DNA of 64,000 nt, from contig NZ_LGUR01000219.1 in NCBI RefSeq assembly GCF_001270495.1, forward strand, positions 161,088 to 225,087, read 5' to 3'. Positions 17,337 through 26,188 of this stretch are shown here, piece after piece. The notes under the pieces were generated by a model, which was not told the DNA's origin, ran no database searches, and saw only the letters and a program-made list of their open reading frames with translations. A program made the position numbers and the translations under genes. Source of the DNA: Streptomyces viridochromogenes. GTDB lineage: Bacteria; Actinomycetota; Actinomycetes; Streptomycetales; Streptomycetaceae. Each line of letters opens with the position of its first letter. Position 1 is the stretch's first letter.

Positions 17337-18188
17337 TCACTTCACCGGGAACGCCACGTCGCACACCGGGTCCTGTGCCCCCGCCGCCTCCCAGTCCGCG
17401 AAGTACACCTCCCGGCAGGGGCCCGTCTGCTCCAGGCCCTCCCTGGCGATCCACTCCTCCACCGCCTCGAAGGCGGCCAGGATCTGTGGATGGGCCACCT
17501 GCGCCTTGGTGATCCGGGTGTAGGCCAGCCGCTGGGCGGGCTGCACCCGGACCTTCGTCTCCCAGGTACGGCCGTGCTCCTCGGCCCACGCCCGGGCCGC
17601 CGCCTCGTCGGCCACCGGCACGCACGACTCGGCCGGACCGTCGCTCTCCATCGACACCTCGGAGTGGTACACGACGAACGGCGGCGCCGTGATCCCGCCG
17701 CACGCCTGCGCCGCCGACTCCAGCCGGCCCAGCGACGCCCCGATCCAGGCCGGCAACTCGCCCGCCAGCACATGCCGTACCTCGCTGATCACCACCTGCC
17801 CGGGCACGTCCACCGTCTCGACCACGAACTTCCCGTACATCTCGGAGCTCCTCCCCGACAGCCGTCCACGGAGGTACTCGGCCAGCGTCCGCTGCCCCGC
17901 CACCCGCGCCTCGACGTCCGCCCAGTACGCGTCGAGCCGGGCGGCGGCCGCCGCCCCGTCCGGCGCCTCGACCACCTCCGCGATCCGTGCGAGGGGCATG
18001 TCCAGCTGGCGCAGCAGCGCCACCAGACGGGCGCGTTCGATCTGGTCGGCGCGGTAGTAGCGGTAACCGCTGACCTCGTCGACATGCGTCGGGGCCAGCA
18101 GTCCCAGGCGGTCGTACAGGCGCAGGGCCTTGGCCGACAGCCTGGCCCGCGCGGCGAACGCGCCGATGGTGAGCAGTTCGTCGTCCAC
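17337..18188 (-). CDS. MerR-family regulator with GyrI-like effector domain
   Basis: 283 aa. The GTG at 18188 is chosen because GGAGG lies 8 nt upstream; a GTG at 18206 is possible. The N-terminal MerR helix-turn-helix has LLTIGAFAARARLSAKALRLYDRLGLL and YRYYRADQ, followed by a dimerisation helix. Residues about 120-283 are a GyrI-like/AraC effector-binding domain that usually binds small amphipathic drugs. This is the architecture of BmrR/TipA-type multidrug sensors. It is the last of three co-directional minus-strand genes after glutathione peroxidase. No dedicated pump is adjacent. Confidence 0.88.
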   Translation of the reverse strand: MDDELLTIGAFAARARLSAKALRLYDRLGLLAPTHVDEVSGYRYYRADQIERARLVALLRQLDMPLARIAEVVEAPDGAAAAARLDAYWADVEARVAGQRTLAEYLRGRLSGRSSEMYGKFVVETVDVPGQVVISEVRHVLAGELPAWIGASLGRLESAAQACGGITAPPFVVYHSEVSMESDGPAESCVPVADEAAARAWAEEHGRTWETKVRVQPAQRLAYTRITKAQVAHPQILAAFEAVEEWIAREGLEQTGPCREVYFADWEAAGAQDPVCDVAFPVK

Positions 18189-18271
18189 GGCCTCATCCTC
18201 CGTCACCAGGCGGCTCTTCCGCCCGGTGAGAAGGAGGTTCGACCCTGCCCCTGGGGCAAGGTCAACGCCGG

Positions 18272-18781
18272 TCAGGCGAGCGCGCCCTCGACCGCCGACA
18301 CGAGCTCGGCCGACTCCGGCTCGGTCTGCGGCGAGAAGCGGGCGACGACCTCGCCGTCCCGGCCGATCAGGAACTTCTCGAAGTTCCAGCGGATGTCGCC
18401 GCTGTGCCCCTCGGCGTCCGCGAATCCGACCAGACGCTCGTAGAGCGCGTGCCGGCCCTCCCCGTTCACCTCGACCTTCTCGGTCAGCGGGAAGGTCACG
18501 CCGTACGTCGCCGAGCAGAACTCGGCGATCTCCTCGGCGCTGCCGGGCTCCTGGCCGAGGAACTGGTTGCAGGGCACGCCGAGCACGGTGAAGCCGCGCT
18601 CCGCGTACTGCTCCTGGAGCTTCTCCAGGCCCGTGTACTGCGGGGTGAGGCCGCACTTGGAGGCCACGTTGACGATGAGGACCGCCTTGCCGGCGTACTG
18701 GGCCAGGTTCGCGGGGCCGCCCTGCAGCGTGCCGATCTCGACGTCGAGGGGAGAGGTGCCGTTGTTCTCTGTGGTCGTCAT
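18272..18781 (-). CDS. glutathione peroxidase-like thiol peroxidase
   Basis: 169 aa, ATG at 18781. It has the peroxidatic Cys in NVASKCGLTPQY, the VLGVPCNQF motif with Gln and a second Cys, and WNFEKFLI with the conserved Trp and Asn. It is the Cys (non-seleno) type, which in bacteria usually runs on thioredoxin or mycothiol rather than glutathione. Cytosolic, reduces hydrogen or lipid peroxides. Confidence 0.93.
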   Translation of the reverse strand: MTTTENNGTSPLDVEIGTLQGGPANLAQYAGKAVLIVNVASKCGLTPQYTGLEKLQEQYAERGFTVLGVPCNQFLGQEPGSAEEIAEFCSATYGVTFPLTEKVEVNGEGRHALYERLVGFADAEGHSGDIRWNFEKFLIGRDGEVVARFSPQTEPESAELVSAVEGALA

Positions 18782-18790
18782 GAGCGGATG

Positions 18791-19801
18791 CTAGCTCCGG
18801 TAGATGACGGACCCGTGGCCCGGTCCCGTCGGCCCGGCCGGTCCCGCGGCCTCCACCACGACCTCCCCGGCCGCCGTCCGCGAGTACAGCACCGACCGCC
18901 CCGCCCGCCGCCGCTCCACCAGCCCCGCGTCCAGCAGCACCCGCAGATGCCGTCCGACCGAGCCCAGCCCCTGCCCGGTCACGGCGACCAGCTGGGTGGT
19001 GGAGAGAGGGGAGTCGAGGAGGACGAGCACCGCGGCGCGCGCGGCCCCGAGCAGCGTGCCCAGGCTCGCGGGCACGGTCCGGGCCGCGGGGTCGGCGAGG
19101 GCGCCCGCGCACGCGTAGACGATCGCGTACCGGTCGGGCTCCTCCCAGGACACCCAGCCGCCCTTCGGCGTGACCGGCACGAAGACGAGCTCGGCACCGG
19201 AGATCTCGCGGGGCGGGTACTCGTGCAGGTTCACCTGGAGCCGGTTGTCGCCGAGCCAGCGCGTGCGTCCCGGCCGCAGCGAGTCCACCACGGCCGCCCA
19301 GCCGCCCCGGCTCACCTGCGCGGTCCGGGCGACCACATCGGCCTCCAGGACGCGCCGGCGCCGGTCCCAGTCCGGTCGTACGGTCTCGGTCCAGACGTAG
19401 GCGAGGAGCGCGGCGGCGCGTTCCGGCAGGTCGTCCCGGTCCAGTACGGCGGGGAGCGGGCCGGCGCGGGAGACGGTGAGGTGGGCGCGGGCCTGGCCGG
19501 GGTCGGCCGCGCGGACCCGTGACAGGCCCTCCTCGATGGTCTCCCCGTCCCTCGGGGTGGGGGTGAGGAAGTCGGCGATCCAGTCCTTGCCGAGCCCGGC
19601 GCGGACGAGGTGCGCGGTGACCGGGTCGGCGGCGAGGCGGGCCCGGTAGCCGGGGAGCCGGTCGTCCAGCCAGGCGCGTTCGCCGGGGTGGGTGGCCGTC
19701 CCCGAGTGCAGCAGCTTCAGCGCGGCGAAGGTCTCCGCGAACGGGGAGATGAGGAATCGGCTTCCGGCGAGGGTGTCGGCGTTGATCTGCCACCAGCCCA
19801 T
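18791..19801 (-). CDS. ArsR-like winged-helix regulator, long form
   Basis: 336 aa from the ATG at 19801. The first ~240 residues are a DUF5937-like domain (MGWWQINADTLAGSRF, LDDRLPGY). The C-terminal 80 residues carry an ArsR-type winged helix: SPLSTTQLVAVTGQGLGSVGRHLRVLLDAGLVERRRAGRSVLY. It is divergent from the MFS gene at 19872 with a palindrome in the 70-bp gap, so it very likely controls that pump and itself. Confidence 0.85.
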   Translation of the reverse strand: MGWWQINADTLAGSRFLISPFAETFAALKLLHSGTATHPGERAWLDDRLPGYRARLAADPVTAHLVRAGLGKDWIADFLTPTPRDGETIEEGLSRVRAADPGQARAHLTVSRAGPLPAVLDRDDLPERAAALLAYVWTETVRPDWDRRRRVLEADVVARTAQVSRGGWAAVVDSLRPGRTRWLGDNRLQVNLHEYPPREISGAELVFVPVTPKGGWVSWEEPDRYAIVYACAGALADPAARTVPASLGTLLGAARAAVLVLLDSPLSTTQLVAVTGQGLGSVGRHLRVLLDAGLVERRRAGRSVLYSRTAAGEVVVEAAGPAGPTGPGHGSVIYRS

Positions 19802-19815
19802 CGGCCACCGCCGCC

Positions 19816-19833
19816 TTTCGCGTCTCCGCGAAA
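19816..19833. promoter_or_regulatory. palindrome in ArsR/MFS divergent promoter
   Basis: TTTCGCG-TCTC-CGCGAAA, perfect 7-bp arms, 14 bp from the ArsR-like start and 38 bp from the MFS start; candidate autoregulatory operator. Confidence 0.7.
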
Positions 19834-19871
19834 CAATAACGACCTCTCGCCGGTCCTCACAGACTCGGCGC

Positions 19872-21089
19872 ATGCGCAGCTACCGACAGCTCTTCCGCAC
19901 CCCTGAGTTCACCCCGCTCTTCCTCGCCTCCTCGGCCAACGTGCTGGCCCAGACGGTCAGTGGTCTGGCGCTGGCCACGCTGGTCTTCCAGGCGACGGAC
20001 TCGCCCCTGCTGTCGGCGGTGAGCATGTTCGGGCCGTCGCTGACGCAGGTGATCGGGGCGACGTTCCTGCTGTCGGGCGCCGACCGCCTGCCCCCGCGGT
20101 CCACCCTCACCGGCATCGCTCTCGCCTTCGCCGCCGCCACGGCCGTACTCGCGCTGCCCGCGCTGCCCCTCTGGGCCGTCTTCGTCGTCCTCTTCGGCAA
20201 GGGGCTGGTCGCCTCGCTCGGCGGGGGAGTGCGCTGGGGGCTGGTGAACGAGATCCTCTCCAAGGACGGCTTCATGCTGGGGCGTTCGGTCTTCAACATG
20301 ATGGCCGGGATCGCGCAGATCCTCGGTTTCGCCACCGGCGGCATCCTGGTGACGGTCCTCTCCCCGCGGGTGTGTCTGCTGCTCGCTGCGGCGCTGTACG
20401 TCGTGTCGGCGGTCGTGGTCCGCCTCTGCCTGACCGCGCGCCCGCCCCGCGCCCAGGGTCGCCCGTCCGTCGCGGCGACCTGGCGCGCCAACGCCCTGCT
20501 GTGGTCCTCCCGCCCCCGCCGCCACGTCCTGCTGGGCCTGTGGCTCCCCAACGGTCTCGTCGTCGGCTGCGAGTCCCTCTACGTCTCCTACGCTCCCGGG
20601 GACGCGGGCGCGCTGCTGGCCTGTGCGGCGCTGGGCATGTTCGTCGGGGACGTGACGGTGGGCCGGCTGGTGCCGCCCGCTGTGCGCGGGCGCCTCGGCA
20701 CCCCGCTGCTGGTGCTGCTGGCGACGCCGTATCTGCTGTTCTTCCTGAGTCCGCCGCTCCCGCTCGCCGCCGTCGCCGTCACGGTGGCCTCGGTCGGCTT
20801 CGGGGCGAGCCTGGTCCAGCAGGAGCGGCTCATGGCCCTGACGCCCACCGAACTCAGCGGCCACGCCCTCGGACTGCACGGCTCCGGAATGCTCACCATG
20901 CAGGGCGTGAGCGCCGCCCTGGCCGGTTCGATCGCCCAACTGACCTCTCCTGCGACGGCGATGACAGTCATGGCGGTCACCTCGCTGACGGTGACCGTGA
21001 CGTTGGGCGTGGTGAGCCGCGGGGATGCGCGGGCCGGCGAGAGGGCACTTCTTCCCACCGACGCCCCGCCCCGACTGTCGCCGGAATGA
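19872..21089 (+). CDS. MFS transporter
   Basis: 405 aa, ATG at 19872 (RSYRQLFRTPEFTPLFL). About 12 membrane helices; the helix-1 pattern and the short cytosolic N-terminus place it in the actinobacterial exporter group controlled by ArsR-like regulators. The loop 2-3 motif is weak (ADRLPPR). Substrate unknown. The divergent ArsR-like gene is its likely repressor. Confidence 0.87.
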   Translation: MRSYRQLFRTPEFTPLFLASSANVLAQTVSGLALATLVFQATDSPLLSAVSMFGPSLTQVIGATFLLSGADRLPPRSTLTGIALAFAAATAVLALPALPLWAVFVVLFGKGLVASLGGGVRWGLVNEILSKDGFMLGRSVFNMMAGIAQILGFATGGILVTVLSPRVCLLLAAALYVVSAVVVRLCLTARPPRAQGRPSVAATWRANALLWSSRPRRHVLLGLWLPNGLVVGCESLYVSYAPGDAGALLACAALGMFVGDVTVGRLVPPAVRGRLGTPLLVLLATPYLLFFLSPPLPLAAVAVTVASVGFGASLVQQERLMALTPTELSGHALGLHGSGMLTMQGVSAALAGSIAQLTSPATAMTVMAVTSLTVTVTLGVVSRGDARAGERALLPTDAPPRLSPE

Positions 21090-21092
21090 GGG

Positions 21093-21190
21093 CACCGCGA
21101 ACAGCTGCGCGAGGTCATGGAATGGGTGGCCCGGGGCCGCTCCGACGCGCGGATCGCGCAGGGGCTGTTCATCACCTCCGACAGATGGCC
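21093..21190 (+). pseudogene. LuxR/NarL response-regulator HTH remnant
   Basis: In frame from 21093 the DNA reads REQLREVMEWVARGRSDARI then AQGLFIT, matching the LuxR-type helix-turn-helix (ELEVL.LVARGRSNAEIA..L.I). It has no receiver domain and no HTH C-terminal half (K-x-H recognition segment lost after ITSD). About 30 codons of debris lie behind the MFS gene. Confidence 0.7.
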
Positions 21191-21300
21191 AGAACGTTAC
21201 GGTGCGTTAGATGTGTCTGCGTCATATCCACGCCAACTCGCCTATGGGCAAAGGGAGTTGGCTTAGGTTGGGTGCTTCCCCGACCTCACAGGAGCCCACC

Positions 21301-22098
21301 GTGTCCGACCCCCACACCCTGATCGACACCTCCACACCGCATTCGGCCCGCTTCTGGAACTACTTCGTCGGCGGCGAGGACCACTACGAGGTCGACCGGC
21401 GGCTCGGCGACGAGATCAAGGAGATCTTCCCGGGCCTGGCCGATGTGGCCGTCACCAGCCGCCACTTCCTGGGCCGCGCCGTACGCCACCTGGCCGGCGA
21501 GGCGGGCATACGGCAGTTCCTGGACGTCGGCACCGGCCTGCCGACCGCCGACAACACCCACCAGGTCGCCCAGCGCGTGGCCCCGGACGCCCGGATCGTC
21601 TACGTCGACAACGACCCCGTCGTCCTCGCCCACGCGAGCGCCCTGCTCACCAGCACCCCGCAGGGCATGACCGCGTTCCTGGACGCCGACCTCTACGCAC
21701 CCGAGGCGGTCCTGGAGGCCGCCGCGGCCACGCTGGACCTCTCCCGGCCGGTCGCCCTGATGATCCTCAACACCCTCGGCCACGTCGCCGACCACGATCA
21801 GGCCTGCGACCTGGTGCGCCGCCTCCTGGCCGGCCTCCCCTCGGGCAGCCACCTGGTGATCAGCGACAGCACGGCGACGAGCGAGGGCGTGATCGCCGCG
21901 TCGGAGGCGTACAACGCGAGCGGCGCGGTGCCGTACCACGTGCGCAGCATCGGCGAGATCGCCGCCTACTTCGACGGCCTCGACCTGGTGGACCCCGGCA
22001 TCGTCCAGGTACCCGAGTGGCGCCCCGCCGCCCAGGGGCCCACGGATCCGGCTACGGCGGCCGTGGACGCGTACTGCGGGGTGGGGCGCAAGGTCTGA
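21301..22098 (+). CDS. SAM-dependent methyltransferase, DUF574 (Methyltransf_19) family
   Basis: 265 aa, GTG at 21301 with AGGAG upstream. It shows the family start (PHSARFWNYFVGGEDHYEVDR), the SAM site FLDVGTGLPTADNTH, and VYVDNDPVVLAHA. The fold is Rossmann-like. The family is very abundant in Streptomyces with no settled substrate. A paralogue at 28042 lies on the same strand, bracketing the effector and redox genes. A 7-bp inverted repeat (CCAACTC/GAGTTGG, 21233-21261) precedes it. Confidence 0.92.
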   Translation: MSDPHTLIDTSTPHSARFWNYFVGGEDHYEVDRRLGDEIKEIFPGLADVAVTSRHFLGRAVRHLAGEAGIRQFLDVGTGLPTADNTHQVAQRVAPDARIVYVDNDPVVLAHASALLTSTPQGMTAFLDADLYAPEAVLEAAAATLDLSRPVALMILNTLGHVADHDQACDLVRRLLAGLPSGSHLVISDSTATSEGVIAASEAYNASGAVPYHVRSIGEIAAYFDGLDLVDPGIVQVPEWRPAAQGPTDPATAAVDAYCGVGRKV

Positions 22099-22277
22099 AC
22101 GGCGGCACGGCCCTGCGGGTGTCCCGGGGTCCGGGGGAGGGCCGGGGGCTGGGTGTCCGGGGGTCCGGGCGTTCCAGCGGGCTGGGAGACAGGGCGAAGG
22201 TGCCGAGCAGGACGTGACAGGTTGCATCCGCAACTGGCATGCTCACGGTCGCGATCATTGTCGACATCGGGGGAACG

Positions 22278-22625
22278 ATGACCACAGGGTCCCAGGCTGG
22301 AGGGTTCTCGGCGAGAGCCGAGTCCGTCGACGGCAGTTCGCACCTCCTGAACGAGCTGGCCGGCCTGCTGTACGCCGGGCGCATGGACGGCGAGAACGCC
22401 ACGCAGTGCCGCGTGCCGCGCTCACATCCCCAAGTGGCCGAAGCGGTCTCCGACTTCGCCCGGTACGCGCAGGACCAGTACGGGGACCTGGTGACGCTGC
22501 TGTCGGCCCTGTCGACGAAGCTCCAGGCGACGGGAAACGCCTACGTGAAGGCCGACGCCGGTGCGCAGCGGGCGATGGACGACCTGCTCGACAAGGGGCG
22601 TTACGTCGCGCCCGAGGACCGGTGA
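22278..22625 (+). CDS. EspC/WXG100-like small helical protein, type VII secretion candidate
   Basis: 115 aa, ATG at 22278 with GGGGGAA upstream. It is mostly helical with no signal peptide. The C-terminal helix LVTLLSALSTKLQATGNAYVKAD resembles EspC-type proteins and carries a YxxxD secretion motif (Tyr89-Asp93). The next gene starts 10 bp downstream and encodes a long helical protein with a lysozyme domain, so this may be its co-secreted partner. No ESX core genes (EccC, EccD, MycP) are in the window. Confidence 0.65.
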   Translation: MTTGSQAGGFSARAESVDGSSHLLNELAGLLYAGRMDGENATQCRVPRSHPQVAEAVSDFARYAQDQYGDLVTLLSALSTKLQATGNAYVKADAGAQRAMDDLLDKGRYVAPEDR

Positions 22626-22634
22626 GCGAGCGCC

Positions 22635-23978
22635 ATGGCCTACCGCGCGGACGTGGAATTCCTCGACGTGTCGAGCCCGCAGCTGATCGAACGGACCGCG
22701 GCCGAGTACGGCCGACTGCACACCCTCCTGGCCTCGTGTGACGACGACCTCCGCAAGGCCGGGAAGGTGGAGTGGGAGAGCGAGTACCGGGAGCGGTACA
22801 CCAAGCGGCTGAAGGAGGCACTCGACCTGGCGGAGCACCTCTCCGCAGCCTTCAGGCGCGTACGTAAGGCGCTGGACGACTACGCCACGGCTGTCGATCG
22901 GGCGAAGGGGCACTTCACGAGCGGGCAGACCGCGGAGGGCCGTCTGGTCGAGGTGATGTCCCGTGAGGCCGACGCGATCACTCCCACGGCGCGTGCCGCG
23001 GAACCCCTGCGTCAGTGGGAGGACCTGCGAGCCACGACCGGATTCCTCGACCGGGTGGCGGAACTCACCGTGGACGTGGACGCGATCCGTGAAGAGGCCG
23101 AGCACTACTACCACGCCACCAGGAACCACTACGGCGACGCCGAGCGTGTGGAGTCCGCGGCCCGGGAGGACTGCGTGCACGAGATACGGGCGGCCCTGCG
23201 GTCCTTGCCGGACTTCCACGGCGGAGACCGTGACCTCCCCGCCCTGCTGGTCGGCGCCGTGGACGCGCTGCGCCGTGAGGTGGGCGACGCCGGCCGCAAC
23301 CCGAACACACAGCTTCCCGGCACCGGCATGAAGATCGACGCGATCTCCGGGGTGTCGAGCGACACCCCCGTCTCGCCGTCGCTCCAGCGCATACGGGACA
23401 GGCTCGCGCGACTGCCGGGCGCGCAGGACCACTACCTGTATCTGCCGTCCGACGACGACGCCGGCCGCCGCGCGTACATCTCGGGGAACAAGGCGCTGAT
23501 CAACGACGCCGCGCGCAACTCCGGTCTGCCGCCCGAGATGGTGGCGGGCATCGCCTGGCGGGAGGTCGAAGGTGACCCCTCCTGGATCGACGAGGCCGCC
23601 TACGGGGTCCGTCGCCACATACCCGGCACGGGAGAGGCGGACCAGACCTCCATGGGGCCGATCGCCATCCAGGTGCGCCGGTCTGCCGAAGTGCTCGGCT
23701 ACGACCCGGAAAACCTCACCGACGCACAACGTGAGGAGGTGCTCGACGCGACCAAGGACCCGGGCCAGAACATCTACATCGCTTCGGAATACCTCGCCCA
23801 GCTCAAGGCCGAGAGCGAGTTCGCCGACGTACCGCCGGAGCGGATGACGAGAGAGCAGATGCAAGAACTCGCGGCACGTTACAACGGTGGCCCCTACTAC
23901 CGGAGCGATGACGCCCAGGCATACGGCCGTGGATTCGACAGGAACTTCGACGACGCGAAGCGGGCACTCGAATCATGA
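22635..23978 (+). CDS. helical N-terminus plus lysozyme-like (SLT) domain: putative type VII effector
   Basis: 447 aa, ATG at 22635. Residues 1 to about 215 are predicted coiled coil or helical bundle (LIERTAAEYGRLHTLLASC, LKEALDLAEHLSAAFRR) like the N-termini of WXG/LXG substrates. Residues about 280-447 look like a lytic transglycosylase: INDAARNSGLPPEMVAGI leads into AWREVEG (candidate catalytic Glu310), TSMGPIAIQ in the GxGLxQ position, and AARYNGGPYY in the SLT YNGG position. There is no Sec signal, which fits type VII export. Substrate would be peptidoglycan. The downstream gene overlaps it by 4 bp. Confidence 0.7.
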   Translation: MAYRADVEFLDVSSPQLIERTAAEYGRLHTLLASCDDDLRKAGKVEWESEYRERYTKRLKEALDLAEHLSAAFRRVRKALDDYATAVDRAKGHFTSGQTAEGRLVEVMSREADAITPTARAAEPLRQWEDLRATTGFLDRVAELTVDVDAIREEAEHYYHATRNHYGDAERVESAAREDCVHEIRAALRSLPDFHGGDRDLPALLVGAVDALRREVGDAGRNPNTQLPGTGMKIDAISGVSSDTPVSPSLQRIRDRLARLPGAQDHYLYLPSDDDAGRRAYISGNKALINDAARNSGLPPEMVAGIAWREVEGDPSWIDEAAYGVRRHIPGTGEADQTSMGPIAIQVRRSAEVLGYDPENLTDAQREEVLDATKDPGQNIYIASEYLAQLKAESEFADVPPERMTREQMQELAARYNGGPYYRSDDAQAYGRGFDRNFDDAKRALES

Positions 23979-24319
23979 CCGCGCAACAGGCGGCAGGGGC
24001 TCCACGGGGGGCACGGGCGTCAAAGGCTCCTCGACTCAAAGGCATCGCCTGCGCATTCCTCCTGGCCATCGGCCTCCTCGTGGCCGGCGCCGCCACCGGT
24101 ATCGCCTACTTGTCGAATCCGCTCGGCCCCTGGGACCACCAGGCCTTCGACCACGTTCAACTGTTCGCAAAGATCGGGCTCGCCTTCGCTCTGCTCACCG
24201 CACCGGTGGCCGCTCTCGCCGTAGCACGCCGCTGGCTACGGCCGTGGTGGATCGTTCCGTGTCTCGTGATCACGATGGCGGCGTGGGGACGCCTCACCGT
24301 CTTCTTTCCAGCTCGCTGA
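23975..24319 (+). CDS. small three-helix membrane protein, candidate immunity partner
   Basis: 114 aa; its ATG overlaps the stop of the lysozyme-domain gene (ATGA), so it is translationally coupled. Basic N-terminus (APRLKGIA), then helices at about 25-48, 62-84 and 91-108. No family recognised. Small membrane proteins encoded directly after exported toxins are often immunity factors, but it could also help localise or export the effector. Confidence 0.6.
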   Translation: MTAQQAAGAPRGARASKAPRLKGIACAFLLAIGLLVAGAATGIAYLSNPLGPWDHQAFDHVQLFAKIGLAFALLTAPVAALAVARRWLRPWWIVPCLVITMAAWGRLTVFFPAR

Positions 24320-24426
24320 CCGGGAGAGGCGCCGGCAGAAGCGTCGGGAGAGGGCTGCGCAGGGATACCTGCAAGACCTCGAACGGGCTTGTCCGACACA
24401 TCTCCGCACCAGGAAGATCGTCGATC

Positions 24427-26019
24427 ATGAGCCTCGACGAACTCAACGCTCCCGAACGCCGGTTGTGGGACTCCTTCTCGAAAGGACGCACCGTCGACGT
24501 CCGGGACGATCCGGCCTCGGCGCAAGCAGTGGTCCGGGCCGACGTCATCGCGGCACTGCTGCTGGACGCCGGTGTCGACCACGCTCCGGGTGACCGCCCC
24601 GCACTGCGCCTGACCGGTGCGCGTGTCACAGGCCGTCTGGATCTCCGGTTCACCGAGATCGCCGCGCCCGTGGTCCTGACCGACTGCCGCTTCGACGAAC
24701 CACCCCAGCTGCGGGGCGCCCGGACCCGGGAGTTGGTCATGAGCGGCTGTGACCTGCCCGGTCTCGTCGCCGACACGGCGCAGATCGACGCCCGGCTGGT
24801 GCTCTCCCGTTGCCACCTGACGGGGCCCCTCGTGCTCACCCGCACCCAGATCAACGGTGATCTGGACCTGCGCGACACGGTGATCACAGCTCCCGGCGGC
24901 GAGGCGCTGGCCGCCGTCCACGTCAAGGTGGTGGGCGATGTTCTGTGCGCCGACCTGGCTGTCGCAGGGTGCTTCCGGCTGTCCGGTGCGTCGATCGACG
25001 GCGAGTTCGACCTGGAAGGCGCTTCGCTACGGAACCCCGGCGGCCACGCCCTGGACGCCTACCACGTCCAGGTCGCCCAGGACTTCACCTGCCATCCGGG
25101 ATTCACGGCCGAAGGGCGGATCATCCTCTCCGGCGCCACGGTCGCGGCAGCCATCGGCTTCTGCGGCGCCCGACTGAGCAACCCCGGCGACATCGCCCTT
25201 GAGGCGGTCGATGTCACGGTCAGCCGCAACTTCGATCTCGGCCGCGGGCTCACCGTCGACGGCGGCATCAAACTCGACGGCAGCCGCATCGGTACGGAAC
25301 TCAGCCTCCGCGACGCCGCACTGACCCACGCCGACGGCAACGGCACCGCCCTGTCCCTGCGCGCGATCCAGGCCCGGGAGACCGACCTGCGCACCCAGCG
25401 GCCGATCGACGGCGTGGTGGACGCACGCAACGCCCGGCTCGGCACGCTGTACGACGCCCCCGACACCTGGCCCGCCGACCTCCGGCTGGCCGAGACGACG
25501 TACGACGCCCTCGCGTTCCCCCTGACGGCGGCCGAGCGAGTCCGGTGGATCCGGCGCACCAGCGGCGGCTACCTCCCACAGCCGTACGAGCAACTCGCGG
25601 CGGCCTGCCGAAAGGTCGGGCACGAGGACGAAGCGCGTACGGTGCTCCTCGCCAAACAACGCCACCGCCGCACCACCCTCTCCCTGCCCACCCGCGCCTG
25701 GGGGCACGTCCAGGACATGGCCGTCGGCTACGGCTACCGGCCCATTCGCGCAGGTCTGTGGCTGATGGCCCTGCTCGCCTGCGGCGCACTGTTCTTCGCC
25801 CTGCATCCGCCCGCCCCGCTCGAAGCCGGCAAGGCACCGGATTTCAACGCCGTCTTCTACACACTCGATCTGCTGGTGCCGATCATCACGTTCGGGCAGG
25901 AAGGCGCCTTCGCGCCACGCGGTGGCGGGCAATGGCTGGCCTACGGGCTGATCGCGGCCGGCTGGATCCTGGCCACCACGGTCACCGCCGGAATATCCCG
26001 CGCGATCAGCCGGCAGTGA
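24427..26019 (+). CDS. membrane protein with long beta-repeat (pentapeptide-like) domain
   Basis: 530 aa, ATG at 24427. Residues about 60-350 consist of repeated short strands with a period near 20-24 (RLTGARVTGRLDLRFTEI, LVLTRTQINGDLDLRDTVI, FRLSGASIDGEFDLEGASL), the pattern of a right-handed beta helix. After a helical link come two membrane segments (RAGLWLMALLACGALFFAL and LAYGLIAAGWILATTVTAG) separated by a loop with FGQEGAFAPRG. Streptomyces homologues are often called oxidoreductases, but I see no cofactor motif. Location: membrane-anchored, with the repeat domain N-terminal. Role unknown. Confidence 0.7.
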   Translation: MSLDELNAPERRLWDSFSKGRTVDVRDDPASAQAVVRADVIAALLLDAGVDHAPGDRPALRLTGARVTGRLDLRFTEIAAPVVLTDCRFDEPPQLRGARTRELVMSGCDLPGLVADTAQIDARLVLSRCHLTGPLVLTRTQINGDLDLRDTVITAPGGEALAAVHVKVVGDVLCADLAVAGCFRLSGASIDGEFDLEGASLRNPGGHALDAYHVQVAQDFTCHPGFTAEGRIILSGATVAAAIGFCGARLSNPGDIALEAVDVTVSRNFDLGRGLTVDGGIKLDGSRIGTELSLRDAALTHADGNGTALSLRAIQARETDLRTQRPIDGVVDARNARLGTLYDAPDTWPADLRLAETTYDALAFPLTAAERVRWIRRTSGGYLPQPYEQLAAACRKVGHEDEARTVLLAKQRHRRTTLSLPTRAWGHVQDMAVGYGYRPIRAGLWLMALLACGALFFALHPPAPLEAGKAPDFNAVFYTLDLLVPIITFGQEGAFAPRGGGQWLAYGLIAAGWILATTVTAGISRAISRQ

Positions 26020-26188
26020 CCGATTCCCCAGCTTCGTAGGGGCAGTTCGACGCATGGCCTGAACGGATCGGGCCCACCCGCCGTATTCTTACCCGATCGA
26101 GGTGCGCATTTGACCGAATTCCCTCGGTCTTCATGGGGTTTGTGCATACGGCCGCGAGTGCTGCGGCCACGGGGGATGTGAGGCAACC

